A stretch of 52,762 nt of DNA from Mycolicibacterium iranicum (GCF_014190915.1 NZ_JACHVU010000014.1:1-52762); one strand, 5' to 3'; counted from the first letter of the stretch, positions 17,467 to 28,284 are shown. Notes: generated by a model from the sequence alone, not told the origin. Program-made: numbers and translations.

Positions 17467-18012
17467 ATGACCACCGCCACCACCGCACTGCCCACCGGAA
17501 CCTGGGTCATCGACCCCGTGCACTCCTCCGTCGGTTTTTCGGTACGCCACCTCGTGGTGAGCAAGGTCCGGGGCACCTTCGACACTTTCAGCGGCGCGAT
17601 CACCGTCGCTGACGACGGCACCCCGTCGGTGCGCGCCGAGATCTCCGTGGACTCGGTCAACACCCGCAACGAGCAGCGCGATGCCCACCTCAAGGCCGCC
17701 GACTTCTTCGACGTGGCGACCTACCCGGTCGCGACGTTCAGCGCCACGGGTGTGCGTCAGGACGGTGACGGCTATGTGGTGGACGGTGACTTCACGCTCA
17801 AGGGTGTCACCCGGCCGATCTCGCTGTCCCTGGAGTTCAACGGCGTCAACCCCGGAATGGGACACGGTGAGGTCGCCGGCTTCGAGGCGTCGGTGGTGCT
17901 GAACCGCAAGGACTTCGGCATCGACATCGACATGCCGCTGGAGACCGGCGGCGCGGTCGTCGGTGACAAGGTCACGATCACGCTGGAGATCGAGGCCCTC
18001 AAGCAGGCTTGA
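17467..18012 (+). CDS. YceI family lipid-binding-like protein
   Basis: A 181-residue lipocalin-like beta-barrel protein of the YceI family, which binds polyisoprenoid or other amphipathic ligands. Typical motifs are WVIDPVHSSVGFSVRHLVVS at the N-terminus, AEISVDSVNTRNEQRDAHLK, FDVATYPVATF and DFTLKGVTRPI. No signal peptide is present, so this is a cytoplasmic version. ATG 17467 is chosen because it starts the domain; an in-frame ATG at 17416 would add 17 unlikely residues. It converges with the FAH-family gene over a hairpin. Confidence 0.93.
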   Translation: MTTATTALPTGTWVIDPVHSSVGFSVRHLVVSKVRGTFDTFSGAITVADDGTPSVRAEISVDSVNTRNEQRDAHLKAADFFDVATYPVATFSATGVRQDGDGYVVDGDFTLKGVTRPISLSLEFNGVNPGMGHGEVAGFEASVVLNRKDFGIDIDMPLETGGAVVGDKVTITLEIEALKQA

Positions 18013-18017
18013 GGCCC

Positions 18018-18060
18018 CGTCGTGACGCCGCCGCTGCGCGAGGGCGGCGGCCTCACGACG
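18018..18060. terminator. Hairpin between convergent genes
   Basis: CGTCGTGA (18018-18025) pairs with TCACGACG (18053-18060), and GCCGCC (18027-18032) with GGCGGC (18043-18048), leaving a TGCGCGAG-type loop. It lies between the yceI stop and the stop of the FAH-family gene, so it could terminate both transcripts. No clear T-run follows. Confidence 0.55.
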
Positions 18061-18961
18061 TGATGCGGTGGCGGATCTCGCCGACCCGGTCGAGGATCAG
18101 CGTCAGCTCGTCGCCGGGCTGCAACCAGTGGCCCGTCTCCATGCCACTTCCGCCCGGAAGCGTTCCGGTCGCGAAAAGCTCACCGGGATACAGCTTCTCG
18201 TCGCGCGATGCATGCGCGAGCATGTCGCCGACAGACCATTGCGCACCCGCACTCGACACCGTGCTGACGCGTCGGCCGTTGATCGCCACACTGCCGTTCA
18301 GGCTCTCGATGTGGGGCAGAATCTCGTCGGCGGTCACGGTTACCTCGGACATCGACGACGCGAAGTGCTTGGCCTTCTGCGGGCCGAGGCCGGTGGCCAT
18401 CTCGGCACGCTGCACATCGCGGGCGCTGAAGTCGTTGACCACGACGAAGGCGCCGATCGCCGCCAGCGCCTCGGTGGCCGTGGCGTTGAACAGCGGTGCC
18501 TTCAGGACGAATCCGAGCTCCAGCTCGAAGTCCAGCGCGGCCGTGTACGAAGGGAACGCCACCGGCGTGCCGGTGGGTAAGAAGCTGAGGTGGTTGGACA
18601 TGTAGTAGATCGGTTGCCGGTAGAACAGCGGCTTGGGTCTGAAGAGCGGGAACGGTTTCCGTGTCAGCTTTTCGATCGCCTCGGCGGCACGCGACTGCCC
18701 GGGATGAAATCGCCGCACCAGCCCGCGTGCGGCGTCGGTGGCGTGGCGCTCGTAGAGCATGAAGTCACGGAAGGACGCCGGCTGGAACGGCAGCACACGT
18801 CCTGCGAGTTCGTGATGGCGTTGCGCCACAGCGAGTTCCCACTCCCCGCTGTAGACGGCGCCGCCCAGCGGTGACGCATCCCGCTCCGGCGCCCACGACG
18901 CGTCGGCGTTCTGAGACTGCAGTTCGAGCCGGCCCTCGGTGTACACGCGTCGCAGCTTCAT
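18053..18961 (-). CDS. Fumarylacetoacetate hydrolase family protein
   Basis: A 302-residue FAH-family enzyme; members hydrolyse, hydrate or decarboxylate beta-diketo or oxo acids using Mg2+ or Mn2+. Metal-ligand glutamates are seen in ALDFELELGFVL and the aspartate in VVVNDFSARDVQ; LPGGSGMETGHWLQPGD is the conserved C-terminal core. An N-terminal extension of about 110 residues resembles the longer FAH-type proteins. The specific substrate is unknown. Repeat copy C lies in the gap before its ATG at 18961. Confidence 0.85.
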   Translation of the reverse strand: MKLRRVYTEGRLELQSQNADASWAPERDASPLGGAVYSGEWELAVAQRHHELAGRVLPFQPASFRDFMLYERHATDAARGLVRRFHPGQSRAAEAIEKLTRKPFPLFRPKPLFYRQPIYYMSNHLSFLPTGTPVAFPSYTAALDFELELGFVLKAPLFNATATEALAAIGAFVVVNDFSARDVQRAEMATGLGPQKAKHFASSMSEVTVTADEILPHIESLNGSVAINGRRVSTVSSAGAQWSVGDMLAHASRDEKLYPGELFATGTLPGGSGMETGHWLQPGDELTLILDRVGEIRHRITS

Positions 18962-19007
18962 GCATCCGTCCTACCAGCCAGGCGTACCGACGGGCGCGCC
19001 CGATGCG

Positions 19008-19070
19008 CGCGAGCGCGCGCGAAATGCCGCCCGGCGCGGCGCGTCGGCGTGCAGACACGCGCGCTCGCGG
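19008..19070 (-). repeat. Palindromic intergenic repeat, copy C
   Basis: 63 bases between the fbiC stop and the FAH-family start. The ends CGCGAGCGCGCGCG (19008-19021) and CGCGCGCTCGCGG (19058-19070) are inverted. The inner part carries GCGCGTCGGCGTGCAGACAC, as in copy B. It is in the same orientation as copy B. Outside it the motif GGTGCAGGTCA occurs twice. Confidence 0.75.
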
Positions 19071-19103
19071 TGCAGGTCAACGGGGCAGGGTCAGCGGTGC
19101 AGG

Positions 19104-21683
19104 TCAGGCCGCGAGTGGCGAGTAGTCCGTGGACCGCTGACGCGCTGGGCGGCCGATGCCCTCGGCGATCGCGACCAGCTCGGCGGCCGTCTTCGCCGAG
19201 CCGTTCTCCGAACCCGCCATCCGCGAGATCGTCTCCTCCATCAGCGTGCCGCCGAGATCGTTGGCGCCGCCGTTGAGCATCACCTGCGTGCGTTCGGCGC
19301 CGAGCTTGACCCAGCTGGTCTGGATGTTGGAGATCCTGCCGTGCAACATGATTCGTGCCAAAGCGTGCACGGCGCGGTTGTCGCGGTGCGTCGGCCCTGG
19401 CCGCGCGCCACCGGCAAGGTACAGCGGGCTGGACTGGTGCACGAACGGCAACGGCACGAACTCGGTGAATCCGCCTGTGCGGTCCTGGATGTCGCGCAGG
19501 ACGTTCAGGTGCCCGACCCAGTGGCGCGGGGTGTCGACGTGGCCGTACATCATCGTCGAGCTCGACCGCAGCCCCACCTCGTGTGCTGTCGAGACCACCT
19601 CGATCCACATCGAAGTCGGCAGCTTGCCCTTGGTCAGGACCCAGCGCACCTCGTCGTCGAGGATCTCGGCGGCCGTGCCGGGGATGGTGTCGAGCCCGGC
19701 CTCCCGCAGCGCGGTCAGCCATTCGCGGACCGAGGTGCCGCTGCGGGTGACGCCGTTGGCGATCTCCATCGGCGAGAACGCGTGCACGTGCATCGACGGG
19801 ACCCGCGCCTTGACCGCGCGCACGAGGTCGGCGTACCCCGTCACCGGCAGCTCGGGGTCGATGCCGCCCTGCATGCACACTTCGGTGGCGCCGGCGACGT
19901 GGGCCTCCCACGCCCGGTCGGCGACCTCGCTCGTCGACAGCGAGTATGCGTCGGCATCACCCTTGCGTTGCGCGAACGCGCAGAACCGGCAGCCGGTGTA
20001 GCAGATGTTGGTGAAGTTGATGTTGCGGTTGACGACGAACGTCACGTCGTCGCCGACGACGTCGCGACGCAGCGAATCCGCCAGGGCGGTCACGGCTTCC
20101 AGAGCCGGCCCGTCGGCGGTGGCAAGCGCGAGGTACTCGTCGTCCGAACATCCCGCAGGGTCGCGTTCGGCGGCACGCAACGCGGCGAGCACGTCGGTGT
20201 CGATGCGTTCAGGAGCGCGGGCAGCGAGCTCGTGCACCTTCTCGCGGATCGACTCCCAGTCGCCGAACGCGCTGCCGAGGTCACTGCGGGTTTCCGTGAG
20301 GCGACCCTCGGAGTCGATCGCCGAGTGCAGATCGGTGCGGCCCAGCGACTCGGTGGCCTCGTCGGGCTCCTGCCAGGGACGGCCCTGCGGGTTCACGTCG
20401 CGCGCCAAGCCGGTGTCGGGATCGGCCAGCGCCGCCACGTGCCCCATCACCCTGGGATCGATCCAGGCACTTCCGGCCTGGACGTACTGCGGCTGGGCCG
20501 TGAGGCGCTGCACCAGGTCGTAGCCGGCCTCGGCGGTCACCTCGGCCAGCTCGTCGAGCGCCGGCCACGGCCGCTCCGGGTTCACGTGGTCGGGCGTCAG
20601 CGGGGACACCCCGCCCCAGTCGTCGACACCGGCGCCGATCAGCGCCAGGCATTCGGCCCGCGACACCAGGTTCGGCGGGGCCTGGATCCGCACCTTGGGC
20701 CCCATCACCAGCCGGGTGACGGCGATCGTGGCCAGGAAGTCCTCCAGGCCCGCGTCCGGGGTCGCGGCCATCGCGGTGTGGTCCTTGGCCCGGAAGTTCT
20801 GCACGATCACTTCCTGGACGTGCCCGAACTCCTTGTGCGACCGGCGGATCGCGTGGACCGTCTCGGCCCGCTCGGTCAGCGTCTCGCCGATGCCGACCAG
20901 CAGACCGGTCGTGAACGGAATCGACAACCGACCCGCGTCGTCGAGGGTGCGCAGGCGCACCGCGGGGTCCTTGTCGGGGCTGCCGTAGTGGGCGAGCCCC
21001 TTGGTCTCGAAGAGCCGCCGCGACGTGGTCTCCAGCATCATGCCCATCGACGGCGCCACCGGCTTGAGCCGGGACAGCTCCGACCACGACATCACGCCGG
21101 GGTTCAGGTGCGGCAGCAGGCCCGTCTCCTCCAGCACCCGGATGGCCATGGCGCGCACGTAGTCCAGGGTGGAGTCGTAGCCGCGCTCGTCGAGCCACTG
21201 CCGGGCCTCGTCCCACCGGGCCTCGGGGCGGTCACCGAGGGTGAACAGCGCCTCCTTGCAACCCATTTCGGCGCCCGCTCGGGCGACCTCGAGGATCTCG
21301 TCGGGCTCCATGAACATGCCCCGGCCCTGCGCGCGCAGCCGGCCCGGCACCGTCACGAAAGTGCAGTAGTGGCAGGTGTCGCGGCACAGGTGGGTGACCG
21401 GGATGAAGACCTTGCGCGAGTAGCTGACGGGCAACCGGCCCGCGGGGCCGCGCCGGCCGGCGGCGTCGAGCCCGGCATCGCGCACCCGCGCCGCGGACGC
21501 ACACAGATCGGCCAGGTCGTCTCCGCGCGCAGTCATCGCGATCGCGGCCTCGTCGACGTTGAGAGCCACTCCGTCACGAGCTCGCCGCAGCACGCGCCGC
21601 AGGGCGGCCGGGCTGGGCGCGTCGGATTTGGGGGGGATCACCGGGCTGGGCAGATCAGCGCCGCGCTGGGTGTTCAGAGCCAC
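19104..21683 (-). CDS. fbiC: FO synthase (CofG/CofH fusion)
   Basis: About 859 residues with two radical-SAM modules fused in one chain. It makes the deazaflavin FO of coenzyme F420 from tyrosine and a ribityl-uracil. The N-terminal CofG cluster motif is CRDTCHYC and the C-terminal CofH motif is CYTGCRFC, each CxxxCxxC for a 4Fe-4S cluster that cleaves SAM. Length matches M. tuberculosis FbiC (856). GTG 21683 (VALNTQRG) is chosen; AGGG lies close upstream, and a longer in-frame start at 21728 gives a basic, unlikely tail. Its product feeds F420-dependent enzymes such as the Rv1155-type protein at 43.9 kb. Confidence 0.95.
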   Translation of the reverse strand: MALNTQRGADLPSPVIPPKSDAPSPAALRRVLRRARDGVALNVDEAAIAMTARGDDLADLCASAARVRDAGLDAAGRRGPAGRLPVSYSRKVFIPVTHLCRDTCHYCTFVTVPGRLRAQGRGMFMEPDEILEVARAGAEMGCKEALFTLGDRPEARWDEARQWLDERGYDSTLDYVRAMAIRVLEETGLLPHLNPGVMSWSELSRLKPVAPSMGMMLETTSRRLFETKGLAHYGSPDKDPAVRLRTLDDAGRLSIPFTTGLLVGIGETLTERAETVHAIRRSHKEFGHVQEVIVQNFRAKDHTAMAATPDAGLEDFLATIAVTRLVMGPKVRIQAPPNLVSRAECLALIGAGVDDWGGVSPLTPDHVNPERPWPALDELAEVTAEAGYDLVQRLTAQPQYVQAGSAWIDPRVMGHVAALADPDTGLARDVNPQGRPWQEPDEATESLGRTDLHSAIDSEGRLTETRSDLGSAFGDWESIREKVHELAARAPERIDTDVLAALRAAERDPAGCSDDEYLALATADGPALEAVTALADSLRRDVVGDDVTFVVNRNINFTNICYTGCRFCAFAQRKGDADAYSLSTSEVADRAWEAHVAGATEVCMQGGIDPELPVTGYADLVRAVKARVPSMHVHAFSPMEIANGVTRSGTSVREWLTALREAGLDTIPGTAAEILDDEVRWVLTKGKLPTSMWIEVVSTAHEVGLRSSSTMMYGHVDTPRHWVGHLNVLRDIQDRTGGFTEFVPLPFVHQSSPLYLAGGARPGPTHRDNRAVHALARIMLHGRISNIQTSWVKLGAERTQVMLNGGANDLGGTLMEETISRMAGSENGSAKTAAELVAIAEGIGRPARQRSTDYSPLAA

Positions 21684-21767
21684 TTCCCTGTAACCCCGGC
21701 GTCGTCGCGGATCATCCGCGCGTCTCACTATCTGAAACAGCTTCGCCTGGCATAGGGGCCACAGTAG

Positions 21768-22253
21768 TCACCCGGCACGCCGGCCGGAGTCCGCCCCGGT
21801 CCTGGCGTCTCGCCGGACGGGCGCCTCGGCGGGGTGACGCATCAGCAGCCAGGCCGGCGGCAGCCCACCGAGGGCCACGAGCAGCACCGGACCGAATTCC
21901 ATGACCCCGGTGCCGCCGAACACCAGGTCGTCGCCCGGACCGACGGTCATCAGGAGGGCGACCGTGGCCAGCCAGGTCCACATCGGCAGCGCCGCGAGAC
22001 GGGGTGCCGACGTCCACTGCAGCGCCGCCCACACCATGGCCGCGTTGAGGACACCGCTGAGCAGCGCACTGATCGGGAACGGAACGGATCCGATCCGCAG
22101 CGGGAGGAAGAAGACGGCCATCAGGGCCGAGAGCACGCCGTCGACGGCGAGCAGGGTCAGCAGGAGGACGCGGAACCGGTCCCCCGCGGGGGCAGCCGGC
22201 GCCGTCAGGTCGGGATGCTGTCGAGCAGCGAGACGAGCGAGCCGACGACCCAC
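21768..22253 (-). CDS. Small integral membrane protein (Rv1171-like)
   Basis: Up to about 161 residues with four hydrophobic segments (VLLLTLLAVDGVLSALMAVFF, FPISALLSGVLNAAMVWAAL, LAALPMWTWLATVALLMTV, PVLLVALGGLPPAWLLM). It occupies the place of the conserved M. tuberculosis gene Rv1171 between fbiC and mshB. The start is uncertain: there is no ATG, GTG or TTG close to the first helix, only GTG 22253 or a start further upstream, and all of these overlap the 35-codon gene in another frame. Initiation may depend on translation of that small gene. Function unknown. Confidence 0.65.
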   Translation of the reverse strand: MGRRLARLAARQHPDLTAPAAPAGDRFRVLLLTLLAVDGVLSALMAVFFLPLRIGSVPFPISALLSGVLNAAMVWAALQWTSAPRLAALPMWTWLATVALLMTVGPGDDLVFGGTGVMEFGPVLLVALGGLPPAWLLMRHPAEAPVRRDARTGADSGRRAG

Positions 22254-22312
22254 TGGTAGCTGTCGAGCCGGTCCTGCCAATGCTGCAGGTTGGGATCCAG
22301 ATCCGGGTCCAT
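22205..22312 (-). CDS. 35-residue small protein between mshB and the membrane protein gene
   Basis: It starts at ATG 22312 with GGAAGG eight bases upstream and ends at 22205. The product begins MDPDLDPNLQHWQDRLDSYQ and ends in an aliphatic stretch VVGSLVSLLDSIPT. About nine of ten third codon positions are G or C, as in real genes here. The start lies 51 bases beyond the mshB stop on the same strand, and its 3' end overlaps the following membrane protein gene in a different frame, so it may couple translation of the two. No known domain. Confidence 0.6.
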   Translation of the reverse strand: MDPDLDPNLQHWQDRLDSYQWVVGSLVSLLDSIPT

Positions 22313-22362
22313 GTGCTGCCCTTCCGCCGCGGTTGGCCGAAGCTTACCCGGTCGGCTCGGCG

Positions 22363-23217
22363 TCAACCCAGGTTCAGGCCCGACAGCAGATCGGTTTCCC
22401 AGCCCCGCGCGTCGCGTTCGCCGGCGGTTCCCTCGGCGAGCACGTAGTACTCGGTGGAGTCGACGGGCAGGGCGACGTTGTTCGACAGCGCGAAGCTGCG
22501 GCCGTCGGCGGCCACGGTGATCTGTGTTTCGTGGGCCCGCATCGCGGCCACCCGGGCCGCGTTGTGGGCCGAGAGCTCCAGTGCCGCGTCGATCGCGTCG
22601 TCGGTGTAGCCGACCAGCGGCAGATCGTCGGCGGGCAGTGTCACCCACCCCTCGGGGACCTCGCCGAGGTCGGCAAGGCCGGCCACCAGCGCCGACTGCG
22701 ACGTCACCGTCCAGTACAACTTCGGCACCTCCCACGTCGCGGCCGCCACCGCCGCGGTCGTCAGCCGGTGGGTGTGGATGTGGTCGGGGTGGCCGTAGCC
22801 GCCGTCCGGGTCGTAGGTGACGACGACGTGCGGGCGCAGCTCGTCGATGGCGTCGGCCAGCACCCGGGTCTGCTCGGCGAAGCCCCCGTCGACGAAGCGC
22901 TGCCGGTGCCGCGCCGGGGTGCCGTCCATTCCGGAGTCCCGCCAGCGTCCCGCCCCGCCGAGATAGCGGGGACGGTCCACGCCGAGCGCGGCGAGTGCGG
23001 CCGTGAGCTCGCCGATGCGGTAGCCGCCGAGCTGGTCGGCCTGGTCGACGGCCAGCTGCGCCCAGCGCTCACCGATGACCTCACCCTCTTCGCCGAGGGT
23101 GCACGTGATGACCTGGACCTGCGCGCCGAGGGCGGCGTAGTGCGCGATGGTCGCGCCGGTGGTGAGGGTCTCGTCGTCGGGATGGGCGTGGACGAACAGC
23201 AGTCGCGCGGTCTCCAT
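22363..23217 (-). CDS. mshB: N-acetyl-1-D-myo-inositol-2-amino-2-deoxy-alpha-D-glucopyranoside deacetylase
   Basis: A 284-residue zinc deacetylase of the LmbE/PIG-L family that deacetylates GlcNAc-Ins in mycothiol synthesis. Zinc-site motifs are HAHPDDET near residue 10 and GHPDHIHTH near residue 140; the Asp in HPDDE is the catalytic base. The C-terminal ALELSAHNAARVAAMRAHETQ is as in MshB. ATG 23217 opens METARLLFVHAHPDD directly. It is 56 bases after lpqW on the same strand, matching M. tuberculosis order. Confidence 0.94.
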   Translation of the reverse strand: METARLLFVHAHPDDETLTTGATIAHYAALGAQVQVITCTLGEEGEVIGERWAQLAVDQADQLGGYRIGELTAALAALGVDRPRYLGGAGRWRDSGMDGTPARHRQRFVDGGFAEQTRVLADAIDELRPHVVVTYDPDGGYGHPDHIHTHRLTTAAVAAATWEVPKLYWTVTSQSALVAGLADLGEVPEGWVTLPADDLPLVGYTDDAIDAALELSAHNAARVAAMRAHETQITVAADGRSFALSNNVALPVDSTEYYVLAEGTAGERDARGWETDLLSGLNLG

Positions 23218-23273
23218 CCGACCAGCTTGCCTTCCGTGCCGACGGCTCCCCGGAGCGCCCCTGCCGGCTGTCG

Positions 23274-25166
23274 CTACTGGGGCAGCCTGACCCAGGTGCC
23301 GGCGTCCCCGACGATCCCGACCGGGACGGCGCCGGTGAGACTCACGTGGTCGACGCTGGGCCCGGCCGCCACGATCGTGGTGTCCTGCAGGATCGGCAGC
23401 ACGGTCGACATCTCCCACAGGCGCGGCTCGACCTCGTCGATGACGTCGGCGATGTCGGCCGTGCCGTGCAGCGCGGCATCGATTCTGGGCTGGATGCCGC
23501 GATCGCAGATTCCGGTGATGTTGCTGGGCGCCTGGACGAGCTGGCCGGATTCCGGCACCGGAGGCGGTGCCGTGGCCGTCGTCGGCGGAACCGGTGTGGG
23601 GGTGCGGGGCTGCTGAGGGGTGCTCGGTTGCGGCGGCGTGCTCGGCTGCTGGGTGGCGCCGCCCGGGGTGGTCTCGACCGCGGTGGCTTCGAGCGCGGGG
23701 CATCCGTAGCGCGACGCCAGGGACGTGGCCAGGTCCCCGCCGGCGGGATGCCAGCCGATCACCGCGTCGACGGCGTTGTCGACCATCGCCTCGCCGTAGA
23801 GCGTGACGGGGTCCAGGGCCGACACGGTCGCGGCGATGCCGACGTTGCGCAGCTGGTCGGCGGCGGTGTTCGCCACGGCCACCGACGTCGGGTCGTTGGC
23901 GGCCACCCCGAGCACCAGCGCGAGCGGTTCGCCGTCTTTGACGAGCCGGCCCCGGCCGTTGTCCGGTGGTGCGGCAGCGGGCGGCTCCGGCATCTCGACC
24001 GGCTCGACCTGATAGCCCGCCGACCCGAGCAGCGCCATGGCCTCCTCGCGGGTCATCGCGGGGGGCGCCGTGGGCACATAGCCGGGGTCCGACGGCGACC
24101 GCACCTGGGCCTGCGCCAGCGTGACGGTGTTGTCGTCACCGGCCCCGACCGCAGCCAGCAGGTCGACGTCGAGGAGTCCGAGGACCGCCTTGCGGACCGA
24201 GATGTCGGCCAGCGCGGGCTGCCGGGCCCGCAGGGTCAGCTGCATGACGCGGGGGGTGACGATGCGCGCGGTCCGGACGTCCGGGATCGCGGAGAGTTGG
24301 GCGAACACCGCCGACCCGCCGTGTACCTGCGCCACCTGGGTGTCGCCGTTGCGGATCGAATCGGCCAGCGCCGCCGGCGTGCCGGCGCGGCGGAACAGCA
24401 CCAGGTCCGGAACCGCCGGCGTGCCCCAGTAGCGGTCGTTGCGTGCCAGCAGGATCTCATCGCGCTGCGGATCGATGGTGTCGACCCGGAACTGGCCGCC
24501 GGTCACGGGCAGCGCCTGGGCCAGCCCCGCCGAGAACCCGCCCGGGACGTCCTTGACGATGTGCGCGGGCAGGATGTCGTTGAACAGTTCCCGCCACGCC
24601 GGATACGGCCGCGCGAACGTCACGACCGCGGTCTTGCCGCCTTCGACGGACTGCACGCCGGTGATGAGGTCGTAGCCCGCCGGGTCGACGGCCCCCGGCT
24701 GGCTGACCATCTGCCGCCACAGGTACCAGAAGTCGTCGGCCGCGATCGGGGCGTTGTCGGTCCACTGCGCCTCAGGCCGGATCTTGTAGGTCACGGTGAA
24801 CGGCTCCTGGCTGGTCACCTCGGCCGATTCCAGCAGCGATGTGTCCATCTCCCACCGCGAGCCCGTCGGCGTGCGCGAGTCCGGGATCGGCCGGAAGGTG
24901 CTGGGCAGCACCAGCGAGCTGATCGCCGCGTTCACCGGCGACTGATCGGACAGCAGATGCGAGTTGAAGCCGGGCCCGATCGAATCGATCGCCACGATGA
25001 TCTGCGTCGCCTTCATCGGCGGCGGCGGCGTGGACTCGGTGGTGTCGGTGCTCTGCGGCGCCGGGGGCGGGCTGACGGTGCACCCGGTCACCAGCGCCAG
25101 ACACAGTGCGAACGCGAGCGCGACCGACCGGGAGCCGGCGCTGACGCGGCGCAGAGTCGTCGGCAC
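23274..25166 (-). CDS. lpqW: Lipoprotein LpqW (PIM/LAM biosynthesis control)
   Basis: About 630 residues. The signal peptide ends in the lipobox LVTGC near residue 27, then a Pro/Thr-rich linker and a domain of the family 5 solute-binding type used by oligopeptide transporters. LpqW is known to steer intermediates between phosphatidylinositol mannosides and lipoarabinomannan rather than to bind peptides. A Pro/Thr/Gln-rich low-complexity loop (TTPGGATQQPSTPPQPSTPQ) near residue 530 looks like a surface insertion. GTG 25166 (VPTTLRRV) is chosen; the previous gene typA stops 20 bases upstream. M. tuberculosis LpqW is about 635 residues. Confidence 0.92.
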   Translation of the reverse strand: MPTTLRRVSAGSRSVALAFALCLALVTGCTVSPPPAPQSTDTTESTPPPPMKATQIIVAIDSIGPGFNSHLLSDQSPVNAAISSLVLPSTFRPIPDSRTPTGSRWEMDTSLLESAEVTSQEPFTVTYKIRPEAQWTDNAPIAADDFWYLWRQMVSQPGAVDPAGYDLITGVQSVEGGKTAVVTFARPYPAWRELFNDILPAHIVKDVPGGFSAGLAQALPVTGGQFRVDTIDPQRDEILLARNDRYWGTPAVPDLVLFRRAGTPAALADSIRNGDTQVAQVHGGSAVFAQLSAIPDVRTARIVTPRVMQLTLRARQPALADISVRKAVLGLLDVDLLAAVGAGDDNTVTLAQAQVRSPSDPGYVPTAPPAMTREEAMALLGSAGYQVEPVEMPEPPAAAPPDNGRGRLVKDGEPLALVLGVAANDPTSVAVANTAADQLRNVGIAATVSALDPVTLYGEAMVDNAVDAVIGWHPAGGDLATSLASRYGCPALEATAVETTPGGATQQPSTPPQPSTPQQPRTPTPVPPTTATAPPPVPESGQLVQAPSNITGICDRGIQPRIDAALHGTADIADVIDEVEPRLWEMSTVLPILQDTTIVAAGPSVDHVSLTGAVPVGIVGDAGTWVRLPQ

Positions 25167-25186
25167 GCTGTACAGGGTAACGACGG

Positions 25187-27088
<1,902 letters not shown>

Positions 27089-27144
27089 GCCGGTAAGTGT
27101 CGCAGTGCAGTGCACCGATTGCGAAAACGAGAGATTCCCGTCAC

Positions 27145-27312
27145 TTGAAAGCCAACAAGCTCGCCGGCGTGAAGCCGAAGAAGAAGTGCTGCCGCAGCAA
27201 GCCCCGCTGCAAACGTTGTCCGCTCGTCCTGCACAAGGTGCACAAGGCCGAATTGCTGGGCATTCGCGGCAAAGAGCTGGAGAAAGTGTTCAAGCGGGCA
27301 CGAAAGGCCTGA
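27145..27312 (+). CDS. Small basic Cys-rich conserved protein
   Basis: About 55 residues, very basic, beginning LKANKLAGVKPKKKCCRSKP and carrying CC-x5-C-x2-C, a possible small metal-binding knuckle. The start is not certain: TTG 27145 gives the compact basic protein, while ATG 27097 would add sixteen residues and overlap the typA 5' end region. It diverges from typA. I recognise it as a common mycobacterial conserved hypothetical; function unknown. Confidence 0.6.
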   Translation: MKANKLAGVKPKKKCCRSKPRCKRCPLVLHKVHKAELLGIRGKELEKVFKRARKA

Positions 27313-27374
27313 TCGGAGCCCGTCGTGCGGCGTATTCTCGAAGCCATCCGTGTGGCATTTCTCGGAGGTCGACC

Positions 27375-27647
27375 ATGACGGTCTACTCGGTGCTCACCAT
27401 CGCCCTCATCACTGTTCTGGCCACGCTCACCACGGCGGCCATCCTGGTGGGGCTGGCCAATTGGATCGGCGCGTTCTACGTCGTGCGATGCAGTGAATGT
27501 CGCCATCTGACGTTCAGCTCCGCCGACCGCAGCCAGGCGTCGTGTCCGCAGTGCAGGCATCCGGTGCTGACGCACCCGATCCACGCGCTCGTCCACCCGT
27601 CCGCCCGCACCGACGTGCGGGTGGTCGGGGACCGCCTGCGGTTCTAG
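27375..27647 (+). CDS. Single-helix membrane protein with zinc-ribbon
   Basis: A 90-residue protein: one N-terminal membrane helix (about residues 5-33, ending near GAFYVV) and a cytoplasmic zinc ribbon with CSEC and CPQC. ATG 27375 has GGAGG six bases upstream. It stops where the leftward membrane gene stops, the two convergent stops overlapping by four bases. Function unknown. Confidence 0.75.
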   Translation: MTVYSVLTIALITVLATLTTAAILVGLANWIGAFYVVRCSECRHLTFSSADRSQASCPQCRHPVLTHPIHALVHPSARTDVRVVGDRLRF

Positions 27648-27958
27648 CCGAGCGCCAGCGCCAGGAACGCGGTGGCTGCGAAGGCCACCGCGAAGAGCGC
27701 GGCTGCGAGCGCGCCGTCGGCCATGTCGACGAGCCGCCGCGAGTGCCTGCGCGTCAGCACCGACGCGAGGACGAGGGCTCCCGCCACCAGGGTCGGGACC
27801 AGCGGGGCGAAGAGCCAGTAGTACAGCGCGTAGGCATTCGAGATCGTCAGCACGCCCAGTGCGAATCCGAGCACCGTCCATGGAGACCCGGCGCGGCGGC
27901 CGAAGCGCCGGCGCGCGGGCCGTTCCGGTACCCAGGACTCCTCTGTCTCGAAGGACAT
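27644..27958 (-). CDS. Small integral membrane protein
   Basis: A 104-residue protein with an acidic, Arg-containing N-terminus (MSFETEESWVPERPARRR) and three hydrophobic helices. Its ATG lies directly after the stop of the upstream 107-residue membrane protein gene, so the two are probably translated together. No domain recognised. Confidence 0.7.
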   Translation of the reverse strand: MSFETEESWVPERPARRRFGRRAGSPWTVLGFALGVLTISNAYALYYWLFAPLVPTLVAGALVLASVLTRRHSRRLVDMADGALAAALFAVAFAATAFLALALG

Positions 27959-27960
27959 GC

Positions 27961-28284
27961 TCACAGCGCCCAGAGGGCGAAGCCCGCGATGCCACACAGC
28001 CCGCTCGTGGCGCTGACCGTCAACGCGATGCCCAGACTCCGCACCACGATGCTGCGGGCGACCGCCGCCGTCCACGCACCCAGGACGAGTTGGGCACCGG
28101 CAGCGACGATCACCGGCACCCATCCTGCGGACGCCACAGCGCCTGCGGCACCGTCCGTGTGTGCCAACCAGGACGCCCCGATCATCGCCCAGGACACGCC
28201 ACCGAAGAGCGCACCGAGGTGGACGGCGAGCCGCCAGTTGACGTCGGCCCGGCGGATCGGCCCGCCCCTGCCGTTCGTCGTCAC
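27961..28284 (-). CDS. Small integral membrane protein
   Basis: A 107-residue protein with about four hydrophobic segments (LGALFGGVSWAMIGASWLA, WVPVIVAAGAQLVLGAW, SLGIALTVSATSGLCGIAGF). It pairs with the following 104-residue membrane gene, with no bases to spare between them. Function unknown. The region replaces the nitrate reductase genes found beside typA in M. tuberculosis. Confidence 0.7.
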   Translation of the reverse strand: MTTNGRGGPIRRADVNWRLAVHLGALFGGVSWAMIGASWLAHTDGAAGAVASAGWVPVIVAAGAQLVLGAWTAAVARSIVVRSLGIALTVSATSGLCGIAGFALWAL

